Source: Amyelois transitella (lineage: Eukaryota; Arthropoda; Insecta; Lepidoptera; Pyralidae). Taken from it: a DNA stretch of 64,000 bases. The position numbers were made by a program, and so were the translations under genes. A model generated the notes under the pieces. The model saw only the letters and a list, made by a program, of their open reading frames with translations, made no database searches and had not been told where the DNA came from. Location: the NCBI RefSeq assembly GCF_032362555.1, contig NC_083505.1, positions 4,021,501-4,085,500 of the forward strand, read 5' to 3'. This document shows, one piece after another, positions 23,062-36,128 of the stretch. How positions within the stretch are numbered: position 1 is the first letter of the stretch; every line of letters starts with the position of its first letter.

Positions 23062-25231
23062 TCAGCCTCTGCAATGGCCCGAGTCCTCATTTTCTGTCGA
23101 CACATCATCATCCTTGTCTTTATCTAACGCAAAGTTCTCGTCTACATTATCTGCCGAAACAAAATTTCCGCCTTCATTGTCTTGAATACAATCCTTCTTG
23201 ATTATACTGAAGAACACATTATTTCTTATACACGATTCCTTCACATAAGCTATTTCTAATGAATTTAGTCCTTTTGGCAATTTTAATTTACACAAATTGC
23301 TATTTTCTTTAAAGTTTTTGATCAAGGTATCAAATTCTTTTTTGAAATCGTCACTTATTAGTTCAAGATTATTCACAATTTTCTTGCCCAATAATTTATT
23401 CTGATTACATGAATTGCGTGTTTTTTCTAAAAGTTCATATTCATTGTTGAATTCCTTGAGAATGGAATCTTTAGCATTTGTACAAAGTTTCATTGCTCTT
23501 TTGAGTCTTTTCTCTGCACCATCAAATTCTCCAATCATTCTGAGACTCTTAGCATTGTGAAACAGAGCTTTCCCATTATTCCAGAGACTATTCAGCCGAT
23601 TCAGTTCATTGCAAGCAGTACATGCTCTAAGAGGTTGCTTAATCTTATTATAGCACACTGCCAGATTAATATACAGCTTGATAAGCATTTTTTCTTGTAT
23701 CTTTTCTTCAGTCTCGTCAGCCAAACGGCACTTGTGCAACATATTTACAGCCTTCTTAAACAACTGTATAGCAGCACTGGTGTTGTTGCTTTTATGCAGA
23801 GTAACTCCTGAACTGTATAGCATTGTAACTTCCTTATATATCCTTTTGAATAAATTTGATTCAGAAAAGTCAATTTTCCTGTAAAAGAAAACAGTTTATT
23901 ATTAAGTGAGTCATGTAACTCATCCACTCAACATCATTTTAAAAATTTATGATACTATTTAAAAAAGAATGAGATTTATTAAAGGAGCAAGGAATGCCCT
24001 ATCCCCTAACCCTCATTAGAGGACACTAACTAAATGACTGACATATCAACAGACAGCACAAATCACTGGCCCTAGAGATTAGATACTGAGAGAGGTTTAT
24101 CCCAAATACCCATAGGAATGTAAATAAGCAGGTCTTTTTGCTGGCGAAGCTGCGGGTGTACTGAAGTAATCCATAAAATAAATTGTTTAATCTACATTAC
24201 ATTGAATAGTAGAACTAACCCTTCCTTTGGCGTGAGAATACTTCTAACAAGCTTAATATAAAATACACAAGAGGCTTTAGGCCTGATTCTTGGAGGAATT
24301 CCCATTTCACCGTACATTACTTGATGGGACAAGAGAAACACAGACATTTCCCCAACCAACATTGACATGATTGCTGTTTGGAGTCCTGGCAGTAGTCCAT
24401 TTTCTTTGAGATCAACCACCTGCAACAAAATGGATCTAAAATTACTTGCAGTTATTACTAACAGAACACTTAATATTGTGACTGAATAGTGTTAAGACCT
24501 AAAAATAATGTTATTACACACCATTGGCTTTCTGCAGCTTTTCATGTCAAATGGCTCCGACTCACATTCCCAATACCCAGAAAATGCAATGGAAACTGTG
24601 CAGCCCTCATGCAGTGGCAGTCCACCGCCTTCTTCCATAATTTTTTTCTTAACAAATCCATCGGTATCTACTGGAGTTAAGTTCTCCTCAAACTTCTTAA
24701 AATCCATTACTGGACTACCAATTATGTCAACAATCTTACTCTCTGCACGCTCTGCTTCTGCTACATATTCTGTGTCATCATAATCTAAATTGATTTGAAG
24801 AACTGAACCTGTGGTGACTACTTTCCTGCAAAATTGTTAATGTTTGTGTAGTAAATTGAACAGCTTATTTCTAACCTGATTTCACTACATTAAGTTAAGG
24901 TATTTTAAGCCTCTAAATCACTAGATCCTGGGTTTGATCCTAATATAAATTTACATACAATGATGCAATGTGTAGTGTTGTATCTCATAACACAAGACTG
25001 AAACTTTAAGGCTAGCCTAACTGTTGAGTTTTATTAATTTTGTAGTGTTTTTGGTGTTCTTTACGCTCTTGCTAAGGGGGTAGTAGGAGCCAAATTCAGC
25101 TGGATGGCTTAATTATTTAAATCTATCGCCTAAATGAAAAATCTTAATAGTATATGTTTACATTCTTTTATAAAGAATACCAACCTCAAATCTATCCCAT
25201 CTTCAAGTGCAAATGCTGTTTTTGATTCCAT
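23062..25231 (-). CDS. shu: Shutdown / FKBP6-like co-chaperone of the piRNA pathway
   Basis: Shutdown (vertebrate FKBP6) works with Hsp90 in loading PIWI proteins with piRNAs, in the germline cytoplasm. Minus-strand exons: 25231-25185, 24825-24522, 24419-24220 and 23878-23062, all GT-AG and in phase, giving 455 residues, the size expected of this family. An FKBP fold spans about 75-175 (FSGYWECESEPFD, GLLPGLQTA, QVMYGEMGIPPRI). The active-site tryptophan of true FKBPs (GW in FKBP12) is leucine here, in LPGLQTA, fitting a non-catalytic domain as known for Shutdown. TPR helices follow at about 200-330 (LYINLAVCYNKIKQPLRA, ALFHNAKSLRMIGEFDGAEK). The C-terminus is acidic. The stop codon forms the edge of a tandem array, and a SINE lies about 420 bp upstream of the start. 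Alternative: another TPR-FKBP, but length and degenerate FKBP favour shu. Confidence 0.9.
24903..25035 (+). mobile_element. tRNA-derived SINE fragment (family B) in shutdown intron 1
   Basis: GATCCTGGGTTTGATCCT (decayed B box), then GTAGTGTTGTATCTCATAACA and CTAGCCTAACTGT, in the same order as the 2555-2712 copy. It is antisense to shutdown. Confidence 0.55.
25094..25145 (-). mobile_element. SINE family A fragment, internally deleted
   Basis: ATTCAGCTGGATGGCTTAAT followed by AAATCTATCGCCT matches the middle of the SINE in reverse orientation with a short deletion. It lies in shutdown intron 1. Confidence 0.5.
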
Positions 25232-26393
25232 TTCATTTAAGCTCAAAGGAAGGAAAATTATATATTCAGTTGATTAGGGTTATAGTCGTTTATATCACAT
25301 TTAATCTTTATCTTAATACGTAGCAAGGAAGCTAGGCAGTTAGTTTAATAAATATGTTTAATTTCTTGTTGTCATCAAAACAAAATTCATGAGAATTATG
25401 AAGAATATTGAATACCTATAGAAAGAAAGAGTTTGATAAAGTTCGATTTCTAATTTCGCTCACTTCAGGCATCACTTCACTTGACATTGACATTTTGCCC
25501 TGGCGGTTCTTTTTTTAGTCAGGGTCGGATCTAAAGATCTATTCACGTAGCTCGACAACATTTATGTTTTATCGTCTCTATTTCATTTCAACAACTCTAG
25601 TTATCTCAAAGCTAGAAAAAAAGAAAAGCAAAGAATATAAATTTGCCTCTCAACATATATAGTCACGTCTATATCCCTTGCGGGGTAGACAGACCAACAG
25701 TCTGGAAAAGACTGACTGGCCACGTTCAGCTATTTGGCTTAATGATATAATTGAGATTCAAATAACTATAGGTTGCTAATCCATCGCCTTAAAAAGAATC
25801 CAAAGTTTGTGAGCCTATCCCTTAGTCGCCTTTTACGACATCCATGGGAAAGAGATGGAGTGGGCCTATTCTTTTTTGTATTGGTGCCGGGAACCACACG
25901 GCACAACGTTGCCTCTCAACGTTCGTGAATAAGTCCGCTAAGTCCTTCACTTGTACTTGTTATGATAGTGAGGCAGCTGAATCATGATAATGGTTACATT
26001 ATCTTAGCTGGGTCGGGTCTCCCTGCAAGATTGCAAAGGTCACACGTAAGTCGCTTCGACTTGCCCACTCGGATTGCGATCATTTGCGGACCTTTGGCTT
26101 TTATCCAAGGAGAACATACTGGTCATAGCCTGTTGTTATAGTGCAGTTTCCAAAAAAAACCCACATTCAATATATGGGTGTCGATAGGGAAAACCTGCTG
26201 AAAGTGCACCTAGCACTTTACTTTTCGCTTCGTGAATTTCAAAATGTTCAGTAATAAGATAGAAAACAAGTAGATACCACTATTTACAATATTTATTTAT
26301 TTATTTAATTATATAAATTGTCACCTAAAGCATACTAATCTCTATCAGATTACTAAATATTTATTTACATTTTCATCGTTGATCAGTCAATCT
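25232..26393. other. Space between myosin VII 3' end and shutdown start
   Basis: It contains a full SINE (25655-25908) and an unclassified GC-richer segment (about 26000-26120). The myosin poly(A) signal is probably TTTATT (minus AATAAA) at 26360-26365. No gene seen. Confidence 0.6.
25655..25908 (-). mobile_element. SINE family A copy upstream of shutdown, 12-bp target duplication
   Basis: A reverse near-consensus copy flanked by perfect direct repeats TTGCCTCTCAAC at 25643-25654 and 25909-25920. It sits about 420 bp upstream of the shutdown start codon, in the likely promoter region. Confidence 0.93.
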
Positions 26394-29300
26394 CTACTTG
26401 GCTTCTGAATAGGTAGTTTGTCGTAAAACGGCGATGTATGAAGAAATGAGGTCGTCCATTTTGTATCCCAAAGATGTCTCGCACAATATTTTTGTGCCAC
26501 GAATAAAGTTGCCCATTGTCATGTGGAAGAACGTGTTGCCAGATGACCAATTGGATATTTGAGAGAATGGGTGGGTAATAAGCACGTCCTGTGAATAATA
26601 AAATAGTATAAGCTATAAGTTAAAGTTCGAGTTTTTATTGTAATACATTAATTTAGAAAGTACCTGGCATAAAACAGATACATAAAAAGTGTACCTACAT
26701 AGGTATATAGGTAGGTACACTTTTTATGTATCTCCGTGCATACTTATAAAAGGCAAATTAATTTCTTTAACCGAAACCATTTGACGGATTTTTACGCGAA
26801 TAGCATAACTGTGCTAAGGCATTTCCGAAAACTAAGCAAAATGTAGCGGTTGTGGTAAAGAATTTGAATTAAGGACATGATAATGAATAACCCTGTAAAA
26901 ATTCTACTTACTCGACTCTGGGGGTGGATGATGCTAACACCATTCTTATTTATTCCAACCACAACCATTTCAGGATAGGCGGGATCAGAAGTCTGCTTTA
27001 CTTCGAAGAAAGCTGTGCCGAATGTAGGCAACTGGTATATCCTCTTTAAAAACCTCTCTTTCGCTTCATCTTGCGTCATTATACCTAACTGCGTATACGC
27101 AGCGCTAATCGAGGATTTCCATGCTGAGTTAGATTGCAACCTAACCATATCTGGTGGTATAAATTCCTCTAACATTTCTGTAATTCGTGGTAGCAGTGTT
27201 TGGTCACTTCCGAACCTAGCTTTATAGATCAGAGCTGCTAATTCAATAAGATCTTGTTTTGAAGTCTTATGGTAACCACGCAGATACTTGGGTAACTCTT
27301 GTGGGTAATAAAATATTTGATCAGCATTCTTGTCTCGCCCGGGGATAGTGTTTATCCACAATTTCTTCATGAAGAATATTTGGTAGTTCATTTGCACTTG
27401 CGCTCCTGTAATTCAACAGAAAATATATCAAGTACAGTGTAAGATACGTGAATTGGCCTATGTGGCAGTACACGTTGTGGGCGAAAATTAATAAAAATTG
27501 TCATTACACGAAATACGAGAAGTAATATGTATATAAACTGACGTTTTAAGTTTATGCATGTTCTCTAGCGAAAGTTAAGTATGTTAAAAAAACGCATTTA
27601 TTAGTGGTTGAAAAAAGAAAAAATAAATTAGGAGTAGGCGAACAGCGACTTTGTATTAAACTACTTATCTATGTAATTAATATTTTAAAAATTACCTCCA
27701 CGAATAGGCCGCGTTTGCTTCATCCACTCAACAAGTTCATATACGAAATCAAAGAAATAATAGTTTTCTGGAACGGAGAACACTTTATCAGCGATCTTCA
27801 CGAACAAACTAAACCCATCACTATTTTTCAAATTTAATCTGCCAGTAATTTGTTCACATAAATCTTTCGCCTTCGTAGACGAGTCGACCTCGAACGCCTC
27901 ATCTGTATCGTCCGGGAAATAAACTTTGTGATATATCTGCAAACTTCTATGCTGAATAGCTTCCACTTCCACCACGTAAGGGGCATACATTCTCGGACCA
28001 CTCTTTTGTATCCTAAACACTCTTTTCAAACATTCCTTCGCAATAGGATGTGGTCGTGTCTTCAGAAATTCCACCAACTCCTTCAACAATACAGGCCCAC
28101 AAGCGAAAATTCCTGTCGCGAGCCACATTATTTCCCAACCGCGCTCTTCGCTTAGCTGTATCCTATTATTGGTGAGCTGTTTCATGATTTGACAATAAAC
28201 TTCGTCTCGTAGTAGAGGCTCAGTAATGGCTGCTCGGAATATTTCATCGGTGTACTCTGTCACTGTCCTCGCTTTAGGAGCAGGCATATCTCCCATGTAT
28301 TTAAGAAGACCCATGTAAGCCATAACTGCTAGTTTCGACATGTTTTCGTTTTCTAGTAGTTTCTTCAGCAATGGCTTCCGAAGTGGCTCTCGACTGTGGA
28401 CCCACAAGTCAACAGCTACATTCTTTTTCGCAGTAGTTAAAGTAGACACACCAGATGCGCTACTATTACCTTCCGTATTCTCCCTGAAGTGTTCCTTAGC
28501 GAATTTTTCAAGCGTGTACATTCGTTTCCGTTGTATTGTATTATACTTTGATTTTGTTTTCTTATCATTAGTAATATTACCTTTTTTGAACACTTCTAAA
28601 GTTCCACCGGTGGGCTCTGTCATTGTCGGTAGAATATATACTTGTTCTGTAGGGAATAGACCTTCTTGACCATTACAAAATCCATGGCCCCATGTTGAAT
28701 TCATCAAAGATTCCCCTGTACAGTCTTGCAAAAGAGTTATTAGATCACCTTTTTTGTATTGTAAGAATGATGAAGCGTCGCTGTAACCCTGAGAGTCGTT
28801 TTGTGCTATCACGTAGATCGACCGTCTCTTGAGGCCATCTATTAGATAAATAATTAATGAACTCATGTCACTTGCATCGACACTCTGGAATTCAAATTCT
28901 TCTTGTTGTATGGTTCTTATTGTAATTCGACCAACATTATCCAAATCTTTGTCTTCATTGTAAGCGACATAAGTTACTTCACAAAACGCTATCTCAAGTA
29001 GTATGTGCTCTGTTTGATCAACTATGTAAATGCCAGTCCAGTTAACGGCTATTATAACAAGATCTTTGCTAATAGCATCGCCTTTCAACTTAAGTGCTTC
29101 AAAGAATCTGGAGAAAAGCATAGGCCATTTTAATTTTGAGAATATAACGATATCTTCTTTACATCGCAGCGGGTCTATTCTTGATTGAACACTGTGTGCA
29201 GACTCAAAGGCTTTTGTAACTAAATGTTCCCATTTTGTCAATGCAGCGTCGTTAGACTGAATAAATTGATTCGGTATATAATTTACAATGACTTTACGAA

Positions 29301-32300
29301 GGACGTTTGGATCTATTTTAGGCCCGTACTCAATATAGTGTTGCTGAGCAGCTAACATCGCTAAATCTTGTTCGTTATTACAACGGTATTCGCCGAATTT
29401 CACTCCTTTAGCTACTTGATAGTAAATCAGATTAGTCGCTACCGAATCCTCAGCTGGATTATGCCAGGGTGTAAATATTTCTTTACGGAAGAATAATCTC
29501 CAAGGGGCGTTTTTCTCCGGTGTCCCTTGTTCTCTAGAAAACTGTTCGCATTGAGAAATTGCGTCCATAATATGTTCTCCTTCGCTTCCTAATGAAAGAA
29601 CTTTATCATATAAAGTTATGTATAAAGAAAACCCGAATGTGTCTTTCAGACCGATGTTATCTGCTATTTGTTGACATATTTCTTCGGAAGTTGTGGCGGA
29701 ATCCGATTGAATTGTTTTGACAGATTCGTCCATTAAAGTGACCGATAGCAGAATAGGTTTTTTGGTTTTGGTAGCTTGAAGTTCCAACCAACTAGGCGGT
29801 TGTGTTCGGGAACCATTTTTGAAGGTTCTTAAAAGTCTTCCTTCACAGTAAGGGGCGTAACCTGGTGGACCATTACGAATAAACGATCGCAGGTATTTGA
29901 CGAATCGCTCAGAGGGCGGGAAGCAGCCGACGCAAAGAGATAGTAATATCCACCCACGGGCATGGGAGGCTTTAGACGGGTTGTTTGTCAGCTGCTTGCA
30001 TAGCTGGCACAAAATTTCATCTCTGAAAAGGTAGTTAGGTATATTATTGAAATGTTCTAGATAGTTACCTATCCATGTACAAAACAAAATAGACAAACAC
30101 CAAATATTTTTTTTACATAATTCTCACTCACAACATATTTCTTTTATTTCTAGAAATAAGATTCAATATATATAAGTTTAACACAGTTATTGATGATAAT
30201 ATTGTTATTACACTAGGTTTCTCACCGCAATTCCTTTCTTATGATGCCATGGCCGATTATAAAGTGTAGCTTCTCCAAGTTAGTGCTTCGCCTTGAGTTC
30301 AACCAAGCGCTGTACATCTCTATAGTCACTTCATCATTAACTAGGCTTTTCATCAGCTCTTCATTCAATTTAGTCTGGCGTTTTAGTGTTTTGTTTATCA
30401 TTTTCTTATTATATTTATCTTGAGACAAGAGTTCCTGAGAATTTTTAATGAAATAAAGTTTGATATTATATTGATAGCAAAAAAAATGTTTAAAAGAAAC
30501 AGAAAGCAGGACCTTTTTTTAGTTAAATGATCAGACATTATTACTCCACAATATGGTAACATGAAAATCAAATTAACATTTTCAACTTGTTACATGTTTA
30601 AAATTGAACTTTTCGTCTCAGCGAATAGGTATAATATTCTTTTTTTAACATATAAAACGTAAAGGCTTATCAAGAAAGTGGCGTTTTATATGAAACAAGT
30701 AACAGTTTGACTGATGAATTTTATTTAACTTACTTCAAATTCCTTACTCTTCTGGAAAGCACGACCGACCGTATTGGACAACTTGGTCATTACAGGTATA
30801 TTATCAACTTTGTCGTCAACATATTTTGGCTCGGCCAAATCGCCCATAAACCTCAATATAGTGATCCATAATGCCACCGCAGCTTCTTTATCAATAGGCG
30901 AAGGTAACTCAAGAAGGGAATTTTTAAGATGTTTTCTGGAGTATTGATGGGTAGTATTGCCAACGAAATATGTGGCAGCGAATTTTCTGAAGTTGTACTC
31001 GTCTATTGGTTCCTCTTGAGGCTCTTGTGGTATTGGAATCACGTTCGTTATTTGTGCTTTGGGCGTAGATACCTGAAATATAAAATATTCATTGCCTATA
31101 TTATAATGTACTGTTTCAGAAAGTAATTTGACATTATTCTTATTTATATTCCACTAACCACACCAAAACCAGTTCCTCGAACTGTGCCACCGGGAGTAGA
31201 AGAATCTTTAAGGAACCCGAATACATCATCCACATATCTATCATCAATTACTGTGTTGTTTTGTATGTTATTTTCTACTGGAGTTTCTTTAATTATCCAA
31301 ATAGACCTCATGAGTTCGGTAAAGTTCTTCTCATATTCATCTTCTGCAACTTTCTCTTTAGTACCAGATTTAATCGATACGTCTTTCTCTTTCTTTAATT
31401 GCGCTAACCTCGTTCTGAGAATACCGCCCTTTTCTTTGACCAATTTTCTAATAATAAAACCTCTGCAATGTGCCTGAAATTTGGTGAAGAACTTTCTTAA
31501 ATTCACGAAAGTCTTTCTTAGTTCTCTAGACTTAATGGCTGCTTGTATTCGTAAGTAGCCTCTTCGCATTATCAAAAATCTCTTTCTGTATCCTCGAGCT
31601 CGGAAATGTTTCTGTATGGTCAAGGCGGCGGCGCGCTGCCTCAGGAATTGTCGCCTTAGAATGAACCTTCTTGCATTCGCTTGTACTCTTATTACAGCGT
31701 TCAGTAAAACCTTATGCCTTAGATCTTCCAGGATGGCATCATGTGTATCTTTAAGGAACACTTTTGTATGTCCCAGTCGAAATTCATCATCATTCAACAC
31801 TTCAGTGCATATTTTTTTAGCAGCTACTTTACAGTCCACTTTTTCAGCGGGCGGTATGTCGGGGACTATGAGTCTGTATCGGTAGACAAATTCGTAGTAA
31901 GAGTAGCGTATGGGGAAACCAGCTTGCCTTATTTTTGCCGTTTCCATCAAGCCAGCATATCTCAATTGTCGCACACACAACGTTTTGTCGAAAATCTGTA
32001 AAGGAACATTTATTATAGCTATAAAAATTCGCTTTACTAACTCTTAAAAAATTTAAAACACTAAAGTGCTAAATATATTTAGTACTTAATATACCTATTC
32101 TTAGGTATGAAAAGACAAAAAGGGTTGGTAAAAGTAAAAAAAAATAAGGATGAGAATGTTGTTCGAGAATGGGTTGCGGTACTTGAAATGAATATGAAGC
32201 CACGGGACTACAATTAAAACGGGAAAAAAATTCAAATAATCTAAAAGTAAACAAATTAAGTACACACCCTAGGCTGTTTTACTTCATTTGGTTTGATACA

Positions 32301-35300
32301 TCGCACGAAGAAAGGATGGCAGGCGTACAAGGTTTTCATTAAAGATTCTAAGGACGTTTTGAACTGGTGGCTTAAAGACACTGTCTTCCGACCACTCTGG
32401 AAACTAGGCTTCGTTTCCAGCGCGAATACGTTTTTCAAGAAAGAGTTACTCGAATCCAGTATCATCTCTTTGATGTCTGTCGTCAACATATCTCTGTTTT
32501 TATCCAGGAATCCTGTAAGAGAATAGATTATTAGGTATGTTTCTTTTTCATGTACTTACCTACTTATTTTTTTTTAATGATAGTTGTCTTTAATGAATCA
32601 TCAATTTATCATTATCATTGAATAGACCTTATCTTACTGTATAGGTACATACATAAAATCACGCCTCTTTCCCGGAGGGGTAGGCAGAGACTACCTCTTT
32701 CCACTTGCCACGATCTCTGCACACTTCCTTCGCTTCATCTACATTCATAACTCTCTTCATGCAAGCTCGGTGGTTTCGGGTACTCTTGACCTGAACCTTT
32801 ATATCTTACTGTATCTCACCTTTTATTTTGTACTGCACGTTGCCGGCAAAATGTTTCACTCCAAAAGAATGTTCATGCGTTGATTTCGGAGCTACGTAGC
32901 ACGACTTAGTGCTGTGATTGCTATTCAGTTTGGATAGAAGAGTGACGTCAGTGCCTTTCGGGAATCGCGACTCTTCGTCGATCAGCGACAACAGATTCAT
33001 AGGCTTCAGGCCTATCATATCCAACATTTCCTGGTTATCGACGTAATTTATGTTTGACCAAATTATTCCTTCCTTCTCATACTGTTCCTGCTCCAATTTG
33101 AATATGTGCTTGACGAAAAACTGTTGCAGATTCTCGTTTGCGTAATTGATGCAAAGCTGTTCAAAACTATTAGACTCGAAATTTTCGAAACCAAATATAT
33201 CTAGAATCCCTACAGAACCGCTGGACAATTGCTGGTCTCTATGTAATGTTCGGTTTATACCTTCGACAATGTACTCAAATATGTGTCCATATATCGCTTT
33301 AACCAATGCATCTCGACCTTCCGTGGCAGCCGATACTGTTATGGTGGACACTACTTTTTCACCGTGTGCCACAAAGGTCTTTCTTGTCAAAGCATCACAA
33401 AGCACAGATTTATTCACTCCTAAAAGTGACGCAATCCTACTTGCATTAATCATGTCAGATACTTCTGACGACTCTATGTTGTTCACATGGAAACCTTTAA
33501 ATTTCAAGTTTCCCAAATGTAAAATTGCAGCTAATAGACCGAATACAGACCAAACCTCTGCGTCTGAAAAGTTCAGAACTTTGAAGGCAGATCTTATATC
33601 AGCAAATTCCAGGGCATCATTACGACCTTCGCAGGAGAGCATGTTGCCAGAGTTTAAATAGTAATAGTCAGCTGCACGACCGAGCTCTAGCTTCCTTTTC
33701 TCATCAGCTGTTAAACCCTCAACAAGCGAGTAAAATATATGATAATTCCTTTCACCGTTATTCTGAAATACGATACGTGATTTTTCTAAAAGATATTGAT
33801 CTATATTGCCCCCTTCAATAACACCTTTTCTGCTAAAATATATGTTAATGTATTTTCCGAATCTCGAGGAGTTGTCGTTTTTTACTGTTTTAGCGTTACC
33901 AAACGCCTCTAGAACCGGATTTGTTTCCTGTATTTGCTGCTCAATCCAGGAATGCTTCCCGCTGGCCGCGGCTAAATATTGTAACAGCAATTTTGTGCTT
34001 TCCGTTTTTCCTGCACCACTTTCGCCACTAAAAGAAAACAAACAAACAAGTTTCAATCAAAAATAAAAATAAATAGTTGGGCGATACTTAGTTGGAAATA
34101 TTTTTTGGATGAAGCTTAGAACAATGATAAAAATTACCCACTGTTCGTATTTTCAGAGATGCCTGGTGTCTGGGATGGGCAGGCAAAGGTAAAAAATAAT
34201 CGTTTATGAGAAATTACATCAGAAACTTAACCCCAGTAAATGATAAAGATAGTTGACTAATTTTTATTAACCTTATAACAATACACTGGTTTGTAGAGGT
34301 CTGGTTGAGTTCCCTGTAAGAATTTTCTCCGATGGCGAAAATATGTGGCGGCACGTCCCCTATGTTCGTCGCCTGGTAGAAATGTATCTGGTCCATGGTG
34401 TATATAGGCAGGATCTCGTATGGATTGATAGCGATCAGCATAGACCCCGTGTATGTCTACAAAATCAAAATTAACATTTGTAAGTAAAAAGCTTTATTGA
34501 AAGACGGCAGCTTCGCTCGGGCCGGTGATAAATCTCGTTTTTTAAACTTTAACGAACGTCTATAATATGTCCTGGCTCTGGCTGTCTAAAACGAATAATC
34601 CCAGAAAGGGAATTTTAAGTAATTCTGTCTTATTACATCTACTAGACCTTTTAAAGAAAGTAGGTACCTATATAACCTATAATGGAAGTCTACATTCCAA
34701 ATTTTTAATCTCTTTTTCCAGCGGTTTGGACTATGCGTTGATATGTCACCCAGTCATCATTCACTTTTATATTATAATGGCCCATTTACACGCGGTTATG
34801 TTCACACAAGCCAATACACGAGCCGATCGCGTGGTGGGGAACACATTAGCTCCATTAATTCGAAATCGTTCTATTACAATGGACCCGCTTTATCAATCCC
34901 TCGAAAATTTGATTGCAATACTCGAAAAATCTCGTGTAAATGGCCCTTTTAAGTAGGTATAAGATAAGTAAGTATGGATAAAACTCACGTAAATCAACTG
35001 TTGCTTGTATCTTATATGGAGGTTTCTGAGGATGGTATATTCCTGGAGCTCGCCAAGAGTTATCATGTCCTCGACGCCGCTCACGGACGTCGCGTGGAGT
35101 GGTTTCAGTACATCATTGATGGTTGCTGAGAACACCTAAAATGAAAAGCAAGGATCTTCTGAACAAAATGAAATGGAAAACATGAAATGTAGGTATTTGT
35201 TTGAAATTGTGCAAGGTATAAGTTATATTAATAAAGGCAATTAAAGGAATAAGCACATTCATCGAGTCCTAGCTTCCATTCCCATCTGGCAGCGAAGAGA

Positions 35301-36128
35301 ACACACAGTATCAGCTGCTTCTCAATCTATTAGCTATATGGGCAACCTGACGATAACTGAAATTCTATCATTAGGCAAGTCATCCTGCTGGCTTTCAAGA
35401 CTTTATTTACGGCTTTACCTACCCAATATGAGACAAATGATCTTAATTGGCTTAAATAAATGTAGATTTAGCAAGTACCTTGCCGTCGTCATCTTGCACC
35501 TGGAGGGTGTTCCCGCTGCTCTTCAGCACTTTGACCGCTATGGGAATGTCGAACTCGGAGCTGCCTTGTGGCTTGAGCCACACCAGGCTCTGAAATCATA
35601 TCCACGTCTATTTCAAATCTAAAATCATGTTTTATCGATAGGAAACTACATATTCTCGATATATTAAATAATAATATAGTGTACCATACTGCTAAACGAG
35701 GCTTTTTAGTTTTTTTAAGACTGTTGGATATGTTTACCCCGCCAGGGATATTGTATATTTTTGCAGTATGAAAAAACTTTTACAATCAATTATAGATAAT
35801 AAGTGCATGGGAGAAAAGTTTTTCATCACTTTTGTAGTGTATAGGGAACAGGGAATTCTGACTATGGAGATTTATGGGGAAATATGTTCCTATCTAGGAC
35901 TGTAATTAGATAAGTACCTACTTTACATGTGGTATGAGAATGACCAATAGAAGTAAGGTATATAATACAAATATTTATCTCGAGATTGATAATACAGTAA
36001 TTGATATGATAGGTATAAAAAATACAGCCAAATTCTTCACATTGAATAGAAGGTCTATTCTTTAATTGAAAATTAAATAAATACTTATATTAAAAAAAAC
36101 TTACTGCTAATTGAACCTGGGCTGCCAT
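26394..36128 (-). CDS. Class VII unconventional myosin (myosin-VIIa/VIIb-like)
   Basis: An actin motor with two MyTH4-FERM tail modules, a class acting in actin-based protrusions. Twelve minus-strand exons, all GT-AG and in phase: 36128-36105, 35589-35479, 35135-34989, 34456-34272, 34027-32820, 32512-32268, 31995-31159, 31072-30734, 30434-30226, 30022-27696, 27405-26912 and 26588-26394, giving 2106 residues. Motor: P-loop GESGAGKT at 157-164, switch [11 protein letters not shown], switch [11 protein letters not shown]. About four IQ motifs at 741-826, then a short charged linker. Tail: MyTH4, FERM, SH3 (within [15 protein letters not shown] to [13 protein letters not shown]), second MyTH4 ([11 protein letters not shown]) and second FERM. 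It differs from the highly conserved crinkled/Myo7A sequence, so it is probably the second insect myosin VII (Drosophila Myo28B1 type); this paralogue call is inference. Confidence 0.95.
26676..26733. repeat. 23-bp perfect inverted repeat in myosin intron 11
   Basis: The arms 26676-26698 and 26711-26733 (inner part TACATAAAAAGTGTACCTAC) are exact reverse complements around a 12-base loop. Both the gene transcript and its antisense could fold here. It may be a decayed miniature element reduced to its arms. Confidence 0.9.
32644..32812 (+). mobile_element. SINE-like family C copy in myosin intron 5
   Basis: Reads TACATACATAAAATCACGCC, GGAGGGGTAGGCAGAGACTA, CACTTGCCACGATCTCTGCA, CATTCATAACTCTC, GGTTTCGGGTACTCTTGACC. 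I recognise this order as a common lepidopteran interspersed repeat; the family name is not certain. A decayed copy lies at 15811-15880. True element orientation is unknown. Confidence 0.6.
35700..35757 (+). mobile_element. SINE family A 3' fragment in myosin intron 1
   Basis: TTAAGACTGTTGGATATG and TTTACCCCGCCAGGGATAT match the SINE 3' end with several mismatches. Confidence 0.55.

Larger units (their letters stand above)
21801..23065. repeat. Tandem array of 110-bp units derived from the shutdown 3' end
   Basis: Unit 1 is 21801-21900 (lacks 10 bp), unit 2 is 21901-22010, and unit 3 is 22011-22096 continued at 23042-23065 after a Helitron insertion. Units 2 and 3 are essentially identical. 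Each unit ends in ACTATAAAGATTCGAGTCAG; in unit 3 the TCA of that end is the reverse complement of the shutdown stop codon (23062-23064). The unit is therefore the immediate 3' flank of shutdown, copied head to tail. Confidence 0.9.

Noticed and set aside
30023-30096. Extension of the large myosin exon upstream to the ATG at 30096
   Set aside because: The sequence there is intronic. The acceptor at 30023-30025 joins in phase to the preceding exon to give [12 protein letters not shown], the conserved MyTH4 sequence.
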